Shown here: piece after piece, positions 6,899 through 16,485 of the stretch | How the letters are laid out: the number at the start of each line of letters is the position of its first letter | Numbering within the stretch: position 1 is the first letter of the stretch | Assembly (NCBI GenBank): GCA_964603125.1 | Contig: CAZRUA010000045.1 | Coordinates: 1-26,868 of the forward strand | Length of the DNA stretch: 26,868 nt | Direction: 5' to 3' | DNA from: CAZRUA01 sp964603125 | Lineage (GTDB): Bacteria > Bacteroidota > Bacteroidia > B-17B0 > Aurantibacillaceae | Made by a program: the position numbers and the translations under genes | The notes under the pieces: generated by a model | What the model was told of the DNA's origin: nothing | Seen by the model: only the letters and a program-made list of their open reading frames with translations | Databases searched by the model: none

Positions 6899-9808
6899 AT
6901 GAATTTTAAAAATCTTCTTTTGCCATTAGCTTTTATTGGAGCACTTAATGCGCAAACTGCAACTAAACCAGCTGTAACACCTGTTAAAAAGGTTGCTGGC
7001 ACTAAACCTAAGTCGGTTGAAGTGGTTAATTTGGCTAATAAAGCAAAGTTAGTTGAAACTGTTGCCAAAAAAGGGGCAGAAATTGTTATTCCTTATAAAA
7101 AATACTTGTTACCCAACGGTTTACAAATTGTAGTGCACGAAGATCATAGCGATCCTATGGTTTATGTTGATGTAACTTATCACGTTGGTTCTCACAGAGA
7201 GCAAGAGGGGCGTTCGGGATTTGCTCACTTTTTTGAACACATGATGTTTCAAGGGAGCAAGCATGTTGCGGATGAAGAACATTTTAAAATTATTACTGAA
7301 GCAGGTGGTGAGTTAAACGGTAGCACCAATTCGGACAGAACAAATTATTTTGAAACAGTTCCAAAAAATCAACTAGAAACAATGCTTTGGTTAGAAGCCG
7401 ATAGAATGGGCTTTTTGTTGGATAGTGTAACTCAAAAGAAATTTGAGGTGCAAAGAGCTACTGTAAAGAATGAGCGTGGGCAACGTTATGATAATGCACC
7501 TTATGGATTAGTAAATGAAAAAGTTGGTGAGGCTTTGTATCCAGAAGGACATCCTTACCGTTGGAGTACAATAGGTTATTTAGAAGATTTAGATAGAGTA
7601 GATGTAAGTGATTTAAAACGTTTTTACATGCGTTGGTATGGACCAAATAATGCTACTTTAACAATTACGGGTGATGTGAATACAGATGCTGTAATTAAAT
7701 TGGTAGAAAAATATTTTGGCTCTATCCCTCGCGGACCAGAGGTGAAACCTTTAAAAGTAGCTGATTTTAAATTGGATGCCAACCGATATATTAGTTATGA
7801 AGATAATGTTAAATTACCATTGATAAAAATGGTTTGGCCTACAACAGCTCAAAACACAGCAGATGAGCCAGCTTTAGATATTCTGGCTAGTATTTTAGGT
7901 GATAGTAAATTATCTCCATTTTATGTAAACTTTATTAAATCTCAAAAGGCAGTTAGCGCCAGTGTTTCTCATCCTACTCGTGAATTAGCTGGAGCAATGG
8001 AAATTACTGTAAGAGCAAATAAAGATGGCAACTTGGCTGATATTGAAAAACAAATTCGTGAGGTTTTAAATAACTGGGAAGAGCAAGGGATTAAACAAAG
8101 TGATATAGATAATTTTAATGCCTATATGAAAAATTCTACTATTCGCGGTTTATCAACCGTTCGTGGCAAAGGTTCTCAATTGGCAGCATACAATACTTAT
8201 CAAGGTAATCCAAATCAAATTGCTAAAAATTTAAGTCGATATGCTAAAGTAACTATTGCTGATATTAAACGTGTATATGCGAAATACATTAAAGGACAGC
8301 CTTGTGTTATTTTAAGCTGTGTACCTAAAGGTAAAGGAGATTTAAAAGCTGCAGCAGATACTTGGGCAATGCCAAAAAGAAATATCCAAAGCGAATCTTC
8401 TGAGTATAAAAATTTGACTTATACCGAACCAAAGGATAATTTCGATCGTTCTAAAAAACCTGTTTCAGGAGAGAACCCAAGCATTACTGTTCCTAAATAC
8501 TACACCAATAACTTTGAAAACGGTTTAAAAATAATTGGAGTAAATTCAACTGAATTACCTTTAGTTGATTTGCAAATTAGTATTCCTGCAGGTCACCGTT
8601 ATGAAGCGATTTCGAAAAATGGTTTAGCTTATTTAACTGCTAATCTATTAAACGAATCAACTTTAAAAAGAAGTGCTGAAGAAGTTGGTGAAGCATTAGA
8701 GAAATTAGGTAGTACAATTGATGTAAGCGCTGGACCAAATGATGTTACCATTTATGTTTCAACACTAAAATCTAATTTAGATGCTACATTAAAAATTGCG
8801 GAAGAGATTTTATTACAACCAAAGTTTGATAGTACCGAGTTTGCGCGTGCTGTAAAGCAAACACAAGATTTAATTTTGCAACAAAATACACAAGCAACTA
8901 CAATGGCTAATAAGGCATACGCTAAGTTGCTTTACGGACCAGAGCATATTATGGCTTATCCAGTAACAGGTTCGGTTGAGTCGATTAAATCAATTACTTT
9001 GGCTGACGTAAAGGAATTTTATTTCAAACAATATTCACCGCAAAATGCTAAGCTAGTAGTTGTAGGTGATATTAAGCCAGAGGAATTGTACGCAAAAGCA
9101 AATTTCCTTAAAACTTGGAAAGCAAATGCAGCAAAGCCTAAATATGTTAATGTAGCAACACCAGCAATTGAGTCGACTAAGATTTACTTTATTGATAAAA
9201 AGGCAGCTCCACAATCAGAAATTCGTATAGGTAAGTTAACTATACCTTATGATGCAACAGGAGAATATTACAAAGCTAACCTAATGAATTTTGCTTTTGG
9301 TGGAGCATTTAATAGCCGCATTAACCTTAATTTAAGAGAATTGCACGGATACACTTACGGTGCTCGAGGAGCTTTTAATGCAAATGAATTTAATGGGGTT
9401 TATACCATTAGTGCTGGGGTAAAGGCTAACACAACTGATAGTTCAATTGTAGAGTGTATTAAAGAAATTCAAAATTTTGTAAATAGCGGAATAACTGAAG
9501 CGGAATTGAGCTTCACCAAAAGTTCAATTGGTCAAGCAGAGGCAACAACTTATGAGGCACCACAACAAAAACTTGGATTTATTAAGCGAATTTTAGACTA
9601 TAATTTAAGTGCAGATTATATTGCTACACAAAACTCAATTTTAAGCAGTTTTAGTAAGGCAGAAGCAGATGCATTGGCTAAAAAGCATATAGATTTGAAC
9701 AAAATGCTAATTTTAGTGGTTGGAGATAAGGAAAGTAACTTAGAAAAACTTAAGAAATTAGGTTATACTATTGTTGAACTGGACGCAAACGGTGATTTAA
9801 TAAAGTAA
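6899..9808 (+). CDS. Periplasmic M16 zinc metallopeptidase (two tandem M16 units)
   Basis: A 969-residue protein starting at ATG 6899; an upstream TTG in frame is not needed. Residues 1-18 form a signal peptide (MNFKNLLLPLAFIGALNA), followed by a Lys/Thr/Pro-rich linker. The first M16 unit carries the inverted zinc motif HFFEH (His110, Glu113, His114), with Glu192 at the expected distance in VKNERGQ. The second M16 unit, from about residue 530, repeats the fold (ENGLKIIGV...) without an HxxEH, as in clam-shell M16 proteins with one active half. It probably degrades peptides in the periplasm. It is a single-gene transcript with its own promoter and terminator. Confidence 0.93.
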   Translation: MNFKNLLLPLAFIGALNAQTATKPAVTPVKKVAGTKPKSVEVVNLANKAKLVETVAKKGAEIVIPYKKYLLPNGLQIVVHEDHSDPMVYVDVTYHVGSHREQEGRSGFAHFFEHMMFQGSKHVADEEHFKIITEAGGELNGSTNSDRTNYFETVPKNQLETMLWLEADRMGFLLDSVTQKKFEVQRATVKNERGQRYDNAPYGLVNEKVGEALYPEGHPYRWSTIGYLEDLDRVDVSDLKRFYMRWYGPNNATLTITGDVNTDAVIKLVEKYFGSIPRGPEVKPLKVADFKLDANRYISYEDNVKLPLIKMVWPTTAQNTADEPALDILASILGDSKLSPFYVNFIKSQKAVSASVSHPTRELAGAMEITVRANKDGNLADIEKQIREVLNNWEEQGIKQSDIDNFNAYMKNSTIRGLSTVRGKGSQLAAYNTYQGNPNQIAKNLSRYAKVTIADIKRVYAKYIKGQPCVILSCVPKGKGDLKAAADTWAMPKRNIQSESSEYKNLTYTEPKDNFDRSKKPVSGENPSITVPKYYTNNFENGLKIIGVNSTELPLVDLQISIPAGHRYEAISKNGLAYLTANLLNESTLKRSAEEVGEALEKLGSTIDVSAGPNDVTIYVSTLKSNLDATLKIAEEILLQPKFDSTEFARAVKQTQDLILQQNTQATTMANKAYAKLLYGPEHIMAYPVTGSVESIKSITLADVKEFYFKQYSPQNAKLVVVGDIKPEELYAKANFLKTWKANAAKPKYVNVATPAIESTKIYFIDKKAAPQSEIRIGKLTIPYDATGEYYKANLMNFAFGGAFNSRINLNLRELHGYTYGARGAFNANEFNGVYTISAGVKANTTDSSIVECIKEIQNFVNSGITEAELSFTKSSIGQAEATTYEAPQQKLGFIKRILDYNLSADYIATQNSILSSFSKAEADALAKKHIDLNKMLILVVGDKESNLEKLKKLGYTIVELDANGDLIK

Positions 9809-9874
9809 TACAGTATTTTTAGCTAAATAATGTTTTACAGCACTTTAAAGCCAGTTTTAGGGCGTTAACTATTT

Positions 9875-9911
9875 AAAAAGAACCAGAAAATTTCCATTCT
9901 GGTTCTTTTTT
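9875..9911. terminator. Strong bidirectional-type hairpin terminator
   Basis: A perfect 14-base inverted repeat (9875-9888 and 9897-9910) with an 8-base loop starts with an A run and ends in a T run. It lies 66 bases after the M16 stop codon. Confidence 0.88.
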
Positions 9912-9985
9912 AGCTTTAAATAGGCTTGTTTTAAAGTAAAAAATGGCAAGAAAATTAAAATATGAACATTTAATTTTTAATAAAA

Positions 9986-10017
9986 TTTGCTCAGTTTAAA
10001 AAACCTTATTATCTTCG
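9986..10017 (+). promoter_or_regulatory. Promoter of the rplM ribosomal operon
   Basis: TTTG at 9986-9989 and TATCTTCG at 10010-10017 are 20 bases apart, close to the Bacteroidota -33/-7 pattern. The 52-base leader contains a short CCCT/AGGG hairpin at 10022-10033. That hairpin is too small to call a regulatory leader from this sequence alone. Confidence 0.6.
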
Positions 10018-10069
10018 CACCCCCTTTTAAGGGATACACTATATTTAATAGATTTTAAAAACGCATAAA

Positions 10070-10528
10070 GTGGACGCAATTAGTTACAGAACAGTACATG
10101 CCAACAAGGCAACTGCAAAAAAAGAATGGATAATTATTGATGCTCAAGATCAAATTGTTGGTCGTTTAGCATCTAAAGTAGCAGTTATTCTATTGGGTAA
10201 GCATAAAGTAGATTTTACTGATCATGCTGATAATGGTGATAACGTTATCATTATTAATGCAGAAAAAGTTAAATTTTCTGGAAAAAAATTAACTGAAAAG
10301 GATTATATCCGTTACACTGGATATCCAGGTGGTCAACGTTTTGCAACTCCTGCTGAGTTATTAAAAAGAAAACCAGAAGAAATATTAAAACATGCTATAC
10401 ATGGTATGTTACCAAAAGGTCGTTTAGGACGTGCTTTAAACACTAACGTATTTGTTTACGCTGGTACTGAGCACAAGCACGAAGCTCAACAACCAAAAGC
10501 AATCGATTTATCAAAAATTAAGGGATAA
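10070..10528 (+). CDS. rplM: 50S ribosomal protein L13
   Basis: 152 residues of L13, including the conserved EWIIIDAQDQIVGRLAS start region, YTGYPGG and HGMLPKGRLG. Translation begins at GTG 10070, giving MDAISYRT, which matches the usual Bacteroidota N-terminus. It is the first gene of the rplM-rpsI-rpsB-tsf operon, with rpsI only 4 bases downstream. Confidence 0.97.
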   Translation: MDAISYRTVHANKATAKKEWIIIDAQDQIVGRLASKVAVILLGKHKVDFTDHADNGDNVIIINAEKVKFSGKKLTEKDYIRYTGYPGGQRFATPAELLKRKPEEILKHAIHGMLPKGRLGRALNTNVFVYAGTEHKHEAQQPKAIDLSKIKG

Positions 10529-10532
10529 TTAA

Positions 10533-10919
10533 ATGGAAGTTACAAACACATCAGGAAGAAGAAAATGCGCTGTAGCGCGTGTTTACCTAAAAAAGGGATC
10601 AGGTCAAATTACCGTTAATGGTAAAGATTTTAAAATCTATTTCCCAACAGCAACATTGCAATATTATGTACAACAATCTTTAGAAGTAGCAAAAGCTACA
10701 GCTGAGTATGATGTTACAGTAAACGTTGCAGGTGGTGGTATCACTGGTCAAGCGCAAGCTATCCGTTTAGGTATTGCTAAGGCATTAATTGAGTTAAACG
10801 CAGATATCAAACCGGCATTACGTGCAGAAGGTTTAGTAACTCGCGACCCTCGTATGGTTGAACGTAAGAAATTCGGTCAAAAGAAGGCTCGTCGTCGTTT
10901 CCAATTCAGCAAGCGTTAA
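10533..10919 (+). CDS. rpsI: 30S ribosomal protein S9
   Basis: 128 residues of S9. The N-terminal GRRKCAVARVYLKKGSG, the central AGGGITGQAQAIRLGIAKAL and the basic tail ending FQFSKR (which reaches the P-site tRNA in the ribosome) are all present. It is coupled to rplM. Confidence 0.97.
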   Translation: MEVTNTSGRRKCAVARVYLKKGSGQITVNGKDFKIYFPTATLQYYVQQSLEVAKATAEYDVTVNVAGGGITGQAQAIRLGIAKALIELNADIKPALRAEGLVTRDPRMVERKKFGQKKARRRFQFSKR

Positions 10920-10962
10920 TCGAATTTATTTATCGGAATTTTTATATTATCAAAAAAACAAA

Positions 10963-11811
10963 ATGGCAAGAACATCATTTAACGATTTATTAGAAGCAGG
11001 TGCACACTTTGGTCACTTAAAACGCAAGTGGAACCCAGCAATGGCTCCGTATATTTACGCTGAGAAAAACGGAATTCATTTAATTGATTTAAATAAAACT
11101 GTAGCTAAAATAGACGAAGCAGCTGAAGCTCTTAAGCAAATTGCTCGTTCAGGAAAGAAAATATTATTTGTTGCAACTAAAAAGCAAGCAAAAGACATCG
11201 TTGCTGATAAAGTAAAAGCAGTAGGTATGCCTTATGTAACTGAGCGTTGGCCAGGTGGAATGCTTACAAATTTTGCTACTATTCGTAAGAGTGTACGTAA
11301 AATGACATTAATCGAAAAGATGATGACAGATGGTACTTTTGAAAATATTTCTAAAAAAGAAAGATTATCAAAAAGCCGTGAGAAAGCTAAATTAGAAAAT
11401 GAATTAGGTTCAATTGCTGATTTAACTCGTCTTCCAGCTGCTTTGTTCATCGTTGATATCGCTAAAGAACACATCGCTGTTGCTGAAGCTACTCGTTTAA
11501 ACATCCCAACTTTTGCAATTGTTGATACTAACTCAAATCCAAATTTAGTTGATTACGCAATTCCTGCAAATGATGATGCTTCTTCTTCTGTATCTTTTAT
11601 CGTTGAATTAATGACGAAAGCAATTACTGAAGGTTTAGCTGATCGTAAAGTAGATAAAGAAACTCAAACTGAAGAGAAAGAAATCAATTCTCGTGAAGAA
11701 GCTGAAGAAATTGCAAGTTCTTTAAACTTAAAAGGAGTAGTTGGTGAAGAGGCTGAAAAAGGTGGAGCAGCAAAACGCCCACGTAAAAAACCAGTTGGAA
11801 CAAAAAAATAA
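10963..11811 (+). CDS. rpsB: 30S ribosomal protein S2
   Basis: 282 residues. The start at ATG 10963 gives MARTSFNDLLEAGAHFGHLK, the normal N-terminus; a longer frame running back into rpsI is an artefact. Conserved parts include RWPGGMLTNFATI and the C-terminal IPANDDA. An extra basic tail (KRPRKKPVGTKK) is a common addition in this phylum. The gene starts 43 bases after rpsI. Confidence 0.97.
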   Translation: MARTSFNDLLEAGAHFGHLKRKWNPAMAPYIYAEKNGIHLIDLNKTVAKIDEAAEALKQIARSGKKILFVATKKQAKDIVADKVKAVGMPYVTERWPGGMLTNFATIRKSVRKMTLIEKMMTDGTFENISKKERLSKSREKAKLENELGSIADLTRLPAALFIVDIAKEHIAVAEATRLNIPTFAIVDTNSNPNLVDYAIPANDDASSSVSFIVELMTKAITEGLADRKVDKETQTEEKEINSREEAEEIASSLNLKGVVGEEAEKGGAAKRPRKKPVGTKK

Positions 11812-11839
11812 TTAATAATATTTTAAAGTAAGATATAAA

Positions 11840-12664
11840 ATGGCAATTACAGCAGCAGATGTAAATAAACTACGTCAACAAACGGGCGCAGGAATGATGG
11901 ATTGTAAAAAGGCCCTAGAAGAAAGTGCCGGAGATTTTGAAAAAGCAGTTGATTTTTTAAGAAAAAAAGGACAAAAAGTAGCAGCTAATCGTCAAGATAG
12001 AGAAACTAACGAAGGTTTAGTTTTAGCTAAAGTTGCAGCAGATAACAAAACAGGTGTTTTAGTATTTGTTGGTTGCGAAACTGACTTCGTTGCTAAAAAC
12101 GAAGATTTTGGAAACTTTGCAAATAACGTAGCTCAAATAGCAGTAGATAAAAAACCTGCTGATACAGCTTCATTAAATGCTTTACCATACAATAGCGAAA
12201 TCACTGTAGGTGATAAATTTATTGAGCAAGTTGGTAAAATTGGTGAAAAAATTGAAGTAGCTTATTACCAAGCGGTAGCTGGTGAACAAGTATTTGCTTA
12301 CAATCACCCAGGTAACCGTTTAGCTTGTGTAGTTGCGTTTAACAAACCAGTTACTGAAGAAGTTGCTAAAAACGTAGCAATGCAAGTTGCAGCAATGGCT
12401 CCAGTAGCAGTTGATAAAGATGATGTTGATACTACAATGTTAGAAAGAGAGTTAGAAATCGCTCGCGAAACTACTCGTGCTGAAGGTAAAGCTGAAGACA
12501 TGGTTGAGAAAATTGCTCAAGGTAAATTGAATAAATTCTACAAAGAGTCAACTTTATTAAACCAAGAATTCATTAAAGATAATAAGTTAACTATCCGTCA
12601 GTATTTACAAAGTATTGATAAAGATTTAACTGTAGCAGCTTTCAAGCGTTACTCGTTAAGTTAA
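11840..12664 (+). CDS. tsf: Translation elongation factor Ts
   Basis: 274 residues of the guanine nucleotide exchange factor for EF-Tu. The N-terminal UBA-like domain (VNKLRQQTGAGMMDCKKAL) and the exchange motif CETDFVAKN are present, with two core halves of normal length. It is the last gene of the rplM operon, and a strong terminator follows. Confidence 0.97.
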   Translation: MAITAADVNKLRQQTGAGMMDCKKALEESAGDFEKAVDFLRKKGQKVAANRQDRETNEGLVLAKVAADNKTGVLVFVGCETDFVAKNEDFGNFANNVAQIAVDKKPADTASLNALPYNSEITVGDKFIEQVGKIGEKIEVAYYQAVAGEQVFAYNHPGNRLACVVAFNKPVTEEVAKNVAMQVAAMAPVAVDKDDVDTTMLERELEIARETTRAEGKAEDMVEKIAQGKLNKFYKESTLLNQEFIKDNKLTIRQYLQSIDKDLTVAAFKRYSLS

Positions 12665-12680
12665 TTAAATTTATATTTTA

Positions 12681-12708
12681 ATCCCGACTTTTAGTCGGGA
12701 TTTTTTTT
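12681..12708 (+). terminator. Rho-independent terminator after tsf
   Basis: The arms ATCCCGACT and AGTCGGGAT pair perfectly with a three-base loop, followed by a run of T residues. It lies 28 bases upstream of the pyrH ATG, so pyrH needs read-through or a promoter overlapping this stretch. Confidence 0.93.
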
Positions 12709-12736
12709 GACCAATTTTTTAATCATTCAAATATAT

Positions 12737-13444
12737 ATGCATTACAAAAGAATACTTTTAAAATTATCGGGCGAAGCCCTAATGGGAAATAAAAATTTTG
12801 GAATTGATAATGAGCGTATCGCAGAATATGCTTTAGAAATTAAAGCTGCATCTGATGCTGGTTGCGAAGTAGCTATCGTTATAGGTGGTGGAAATATTTT
12901 TAGAGGTATTCAGGCCGAGCAAGGTGGTATGGATAGAGTGCAAGGTGATTATATGGGAATGCTTGCTACTGTAATTAATTCAATGGCATTGCAAAGTGCA
13001 TTAGAAAATATTGGTGTGCAAACTCGTTTGCAAAGCGCTATTAAAATGGAACAAATTTGCGAGCCCTTTATTCGCCGTAAAGCAGTTCGTCATTTAGAAA
13101 AAGGACGTGTAGTTATTTTTGGTGCAGGTAGCGGAAACCCTTATTTCACAACGGATACAGCTGCTGCATTACGTGCAATTGAAATTGAAGCTCAATTAAT
13201 TTTAAAAGGAACTCGTGTAGATGGTATTTACACAGCTGATCCTGAAAAAGATAAAACTGCAACCAAATACGATAAAATTTCGTTTACCGAAGTGTACGAG
13301 AAAGGCTTAGAAGTAATGGATTTAACAGCCTTTACTTTATGTAAAGAAAACAATCTTCCTATTTTGGTTTTTGATATGAATAAAAAAGGAAACTTAATGA
13401 AAGTATTGAATGGCGACGCTATTGGTACTTTGGTTGAAGTATAA
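12737..13444 (+). CDS. pyrH: UMP kinase
   Basis: 235 residues, cytoplasmic, converting UMP and ATP to UDP and ADP in pyrimidine synthesis. KLSGEALMG near the start, VIGGGNIFRG and the acceptor-site segment TTDTAAALRAIEI are typical of bacterial PyrH. The ATG at 12737 (MHYKRILLKLSGE) is the family start; a TTG-initiated extension over the tsf terminator is not supported. The frr gene, which often follows pyrH, is not here: the next gene is an exported caspase-like protein. Confidence 0.96.
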   Translation: MHYKRILLKLSGEALMGNKNFGIDNERIAEYALEIKAASDAGCEVAIVIGGGNIFRGIQAEQGGMDRVQGDYMGMLATVINSMALQSALENIGVQTRLQSAIKMEQICEPFIRRKAVRHLEKGRVVIFGAGSGNPYFTTDTAAALRAIEIEAQLILKGTRVDGIYTADPEKDKTATKYDKISFTEVYEKGLEVMDLTAFTLCKENNLPILVFDMNKKGNLMKVLNGDAIGTLVEV

Positions 13445-13545
13445 AGCTATTTTTATTTTTCTATTTTAAATTAAAAACTTTTTTGAGCAATAAGTTCTTG
13501 TAAGTTTAGTCATCTGGTCTCAATGACTTTTGTATATTGTTCCAT

Positions 13546-16485
13546 ATGAATAAGAGTATTCCCTTTATTGTTTTTATTTTAATGAACTTGAGCAGCTTAG
13601 TTGCTCAACAGTTTGATTTCACGGTTCAGTCAGGACATACAGGTTTGGTTAAAAACCTTGTATTTAGTGATAATTCAGCTTTTATTGCCAGCTCAGGTTA
13701 CGATAAAAAAACAATTGTTTGGGATTTAAAATCGAACAAGCAATTATTAAGTGTTGTAACATCTAAGCCTTGTAAACAAATTTTCTTCGTACAAAGCGAT
13801 TCTTTTTTAATTACGGTCGAGGATAATATTGTAAGCAAATGGAGTATTTCATCAGGTAATATTATTCAATCCTATTCTGGTTCTATTAGCAATTGTTTTT
13901 CATTGAGTATTAATGAATTAATTGTAACAGAGGGCTCCAGTGCATCTGTTATCGATTGTAAAACGTTTGAGAAAAAGTATTCATTTAAGTTGCCAAACCA
14001 ATTTAGTAAAGTTTTATTAACTAAAGATAAGTTGTTGTTGCTACATTCAGTTTATAATTGTGGTTATTCAATTGATATTCCTAAGACAAATGCAGTTATA
14101 AGCGAACCTGCATTAACGGTTGAGCAAAATAAGAATATGTTAAAACTGGGAGGAAACAATGCTGTTGTTTCGAATACAGATGAACCTTTCGTTTATTTTT
14201 TGCAAAATCATTCGATTGTATGTAAGGCTATAAAGGAGGATGTTAAAGTAAATCAATACATCCATCCATTTACCGTTGCTACAGGCACATTGTTCGAATC
14301 GTATTCCTCACAAGCAATTTCTTCAAAATACTTGTTAGCTGGTTCAAGTAAAGGTTTTATTTACATGTACAATTCAAAATCTGGGAAGCACTTAAAAACC
14401 TTGAATTTGCATGAGGAGACTGTGAATGCAATAGCTATTAGCAAGGATGAGAAATATTTTGTTAGCAGCAGTAATAACGAAATTGCATTGTGGGATATGA
14501 AACAATTAAAGCCGATTTTGTGGTATAGAAGTATGTCTCAGGCTATTTCCTGTTTTGATTTAAGTGCAGATGGTAAAAAAATTATAAGTGGTACTTCTAA
14601 TGGAGAGCTTAAATTCTGGAACATGGAAACCAATGAGATTAAACAAGGTGAAGTTCAGCTGTCGGCAGCAAAAAGAAGTGCTGGAATAAGTGTTTATATA
14701 AACGAAGTAAAATATGTAAACGATTCAATTGTTGATTTAGATATTGTATTTGGAGAGCAGGAGGGAATTACGTTTAAAAAAGCGACTACATTTAAAGGTA
14801 GATGGGAATTAAATACAAATAGTATTTCATTAACTCCAATTAAGCAGTATACATCTTTTGATGTTCCTTATCAAATAATCAATTCATCGCTTAGTGTTTA
14901 TGCAGAAAAACAAAAAAGCACAGTAACAGCAAATGGCTCTAGTTTGAATTGGTTTATCAATGGAAATCCATTTGAAATAAAAAAGGCACATGAAGATAAA
15001 ATCACTTGTATAAAGATTGATCAGGAAAATAATATTTTGTATTCATCTTGTGCTGACGGCTCTTTAAAAACATGGGATTTATCAAGCGGTCTGCCTCTTT
15101 TAACCATGCTGTCTTATAAAAGTAATTATTTGTATGTAACTCCAGAGAACTACTATTATGCTTCTAAAGGTGGTTTAAAAAATGTAGGGTTTAAAAAAGG
15201 TTTATCGGTTTATCCATTCGAACAATTTGATTTGCAATATAACCATCCCGAAAAAATTATTGCCAAGCTTCCTTTTTTTGATGAGCAACAACAGGCACTT
15301 TATGCTAGTGCCTATAAAAAGCGTATTAAAAGATTAGGTGTAAATGAAACACAGGTGATCAGTGATTTTAAAAATGTTCCGCAAATTTTAATTACTAGTA
15401 AGGATGTTAGTTCAACTAAAAAGGCAATGTATACACTTGCATTTACTGCTATCGATTCTACAACAAAAATAAAGTCGGTTACTGTTTTAATTAATGGAAC
15501 CAATGTTGCTCAAAGAAATTATTCCAATCTAAATACTATTGAGGATAGTTTAGAGATTGAGTTAAGTTCGGGTGTAAATTTTATACAAGTGTATGCCATA
15601 AATTCAAAAGGATTGAGTTCTGTTAAAGAAGATATTACTGTTACAAAAAGCAATAATAAAAAGCCAAGTTTGTATATGCTTGTAATTGGTGCAGATAAAT
15701 TTGAGCAAAGCATTTATAATTTAAAGTATCCATCTAAGGACGCTAAAGATTTTGCTAAGGTGTATGTTAAGAATAAGCATTACGAATCGGTTGAGGTTAA
15801 AAATATTAGTGGATCAGATGTTACTAAAACTGCTATTGTAAATGCCATAAAAGCTTGGACAACAATGAAGGTGAATGACGAACTTGTTTTGTTTTATGCT
15901 GGACATGGTTTGTTAGATAAGAACCTTAATTATTTTCTTAGTACTTACGATATTAATTTTAACAGCCCTGAAGAAAAGGGATTGGCTTACGATACATTAA
16001 TTGCTATGCTCGAAAAAATTCCAGCACGTAATAAAATTGTTTACATTGATGCTTGCCATTCGGGAGAAGTAGATAAGGAAGATTTAGTTAAATCGAATGA
16101 AACAGCAATTAAAGAAGAAGGCTTAGTTTTTCGCTCAGTAACGGGTGGAGTTAAAGCAAAAGAAAATGCGGTTGGATTAAAAAACTCATTGGAGGTGTCT
16201 AAAATTTTATTTGCCGATTTAAGACAGAATAATGGAGTAACCGTTATATCTTCTGCAGGTGGAGCTGAATATGCTATAGAAGGAGATAAATGGAATAATG
16301 GTGTGTTTACGTACTGCTTGTTAAGTGGTTTAAAGAGTAATAAATCCGACTTAAACAAAGATGGTAAAGTATTTATGGATGAGTTGCAACAATACTTAAT
16401 GGTTGAGGTAAAACGAATATCGAATGGTTTGCAAGTTCCAACAAGTAGAAGTGAGAATATTTATAACAACATACAGATTAAATGA
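13546..16485 (+). CDS. Exported WD40 / caspase-like (peptidase C14) protein
   Basis: 979 residues from ATG 13546. Residues 1-20 form a signal peptide (MNKSIPFIVFILMNLSSLVA), so the protein is probably exported. WD40-like repeats occupy the N-terminal half, for example HTGLVKNLVFSDNSAFIASSG..IVWDL, ISCFDLSADGKKIISG..LKFWNM and HEDKITCIKIDQENNILYSSC..LKTWDL. An Ig-like linker follows near residue 610. The caspase-like domain begins with LYMLVIGADKF at about residue 705 and has the catalytic dyad His787 (YAGHGL) and Cys837 (YIDACHSGE). The stop codon overlaps the start of the next gene (ATGA), so the three genes to 18469 form one operon. Substrate and trigger are unknown. Confidence 0.9.
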   Translation: MNKSIPFIVFILMNLSSLVAQQFDFTVQSGHTGLVKNLVFSDNSAFIASSGYDKKTIVWDLKSNKQLLSVVTSKPCKQIFFVQSDSFLITVEDNIVSKWSISSGNIIQSYSGSISNCFSLSINELIVTEGSSASVIDCKTFEKKYSFKLPNQFSKVLLTKDKLLLLHSVYNCGYSIDIPKTNAVISEPALTVEQNKNMLKLGGNNAVVSNTDEPFVYFLQNHSIVCKAIKEDVKVNQYIHPFTVATGTLFESYSSQAISSKYLLAGSSKGFIYMYNSKSGKHLKTLNLHEETVNAIAISKDEKYFVSSSNNEIALWDMKQLKPILWYRSMSQAISCFDLSADGKKIISGTSNGELKFWNMETNEIKQGEVQLSAAKRSAGISVYINEVKYVNDSIVDLDIVFGEQEGITFKKATTFKGRWELNTNSISLTPIKQYTSFDVPYQIINSSLSVYAEKQKSTVTANGSSLNWFINGNPFEIKKAHEDKITCIKIDQENNILYSSCADGSLKTWDLSSGLPLLTMLSYKSNYLYVTPENYYYASKGGLKNVGFKKGLSVYPFEQFDLQYNHPEKIIAKLPFFDEQQQALYASAYKKRIKRLGVNETQVISDFKNVPQILITSKDVSSTKKAMYTLAFTAIDSTTKIKSVTVLINGTNVAQRNYSNLNTIEDSLEIELSSGVNFIQVYAINSKGLSSVKEDITVTKSNNKKPSLYMLVIGADKFEQSIYNLKYPSKDAKDFAKVYVKNKHYESVEVKNISGSDVTKTAIVNAIKAWTTMKVNDELVLFYAGHGLLDKNLNYFLSTYDINFNSPEEKGLAYDTLIAMLEKIPARNKIVYIDACHSGEVDKEDLVKSNETAIKEEGLVFRSVTGGVKAKENAVGLKNSLEVSKILFADLRQNNGVTVISSAGGAEYAIEGDKWNNGVFTYCLLSGLKSNKSDLNKDGKVFMDELQQYLMVEVKRISNGLQVPTSRSENIYNNIQIK

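Noticed and set aside
10018..10069. Ribosomal-protein leader RNA before rplM
   Set aside because: Only a four-base CCCT/AGGG stem is visible in a 52-base leader, not enough to claim a regulatory structure.
13512..13545. Promoter copy before the caspase gene (CTTTTGTATATTG)
   Set aside because: It resembles the -7 region of the repeated module but has one T fewer than TATATTTG and no TTTG at the right distance; it may still be a weak promoter.
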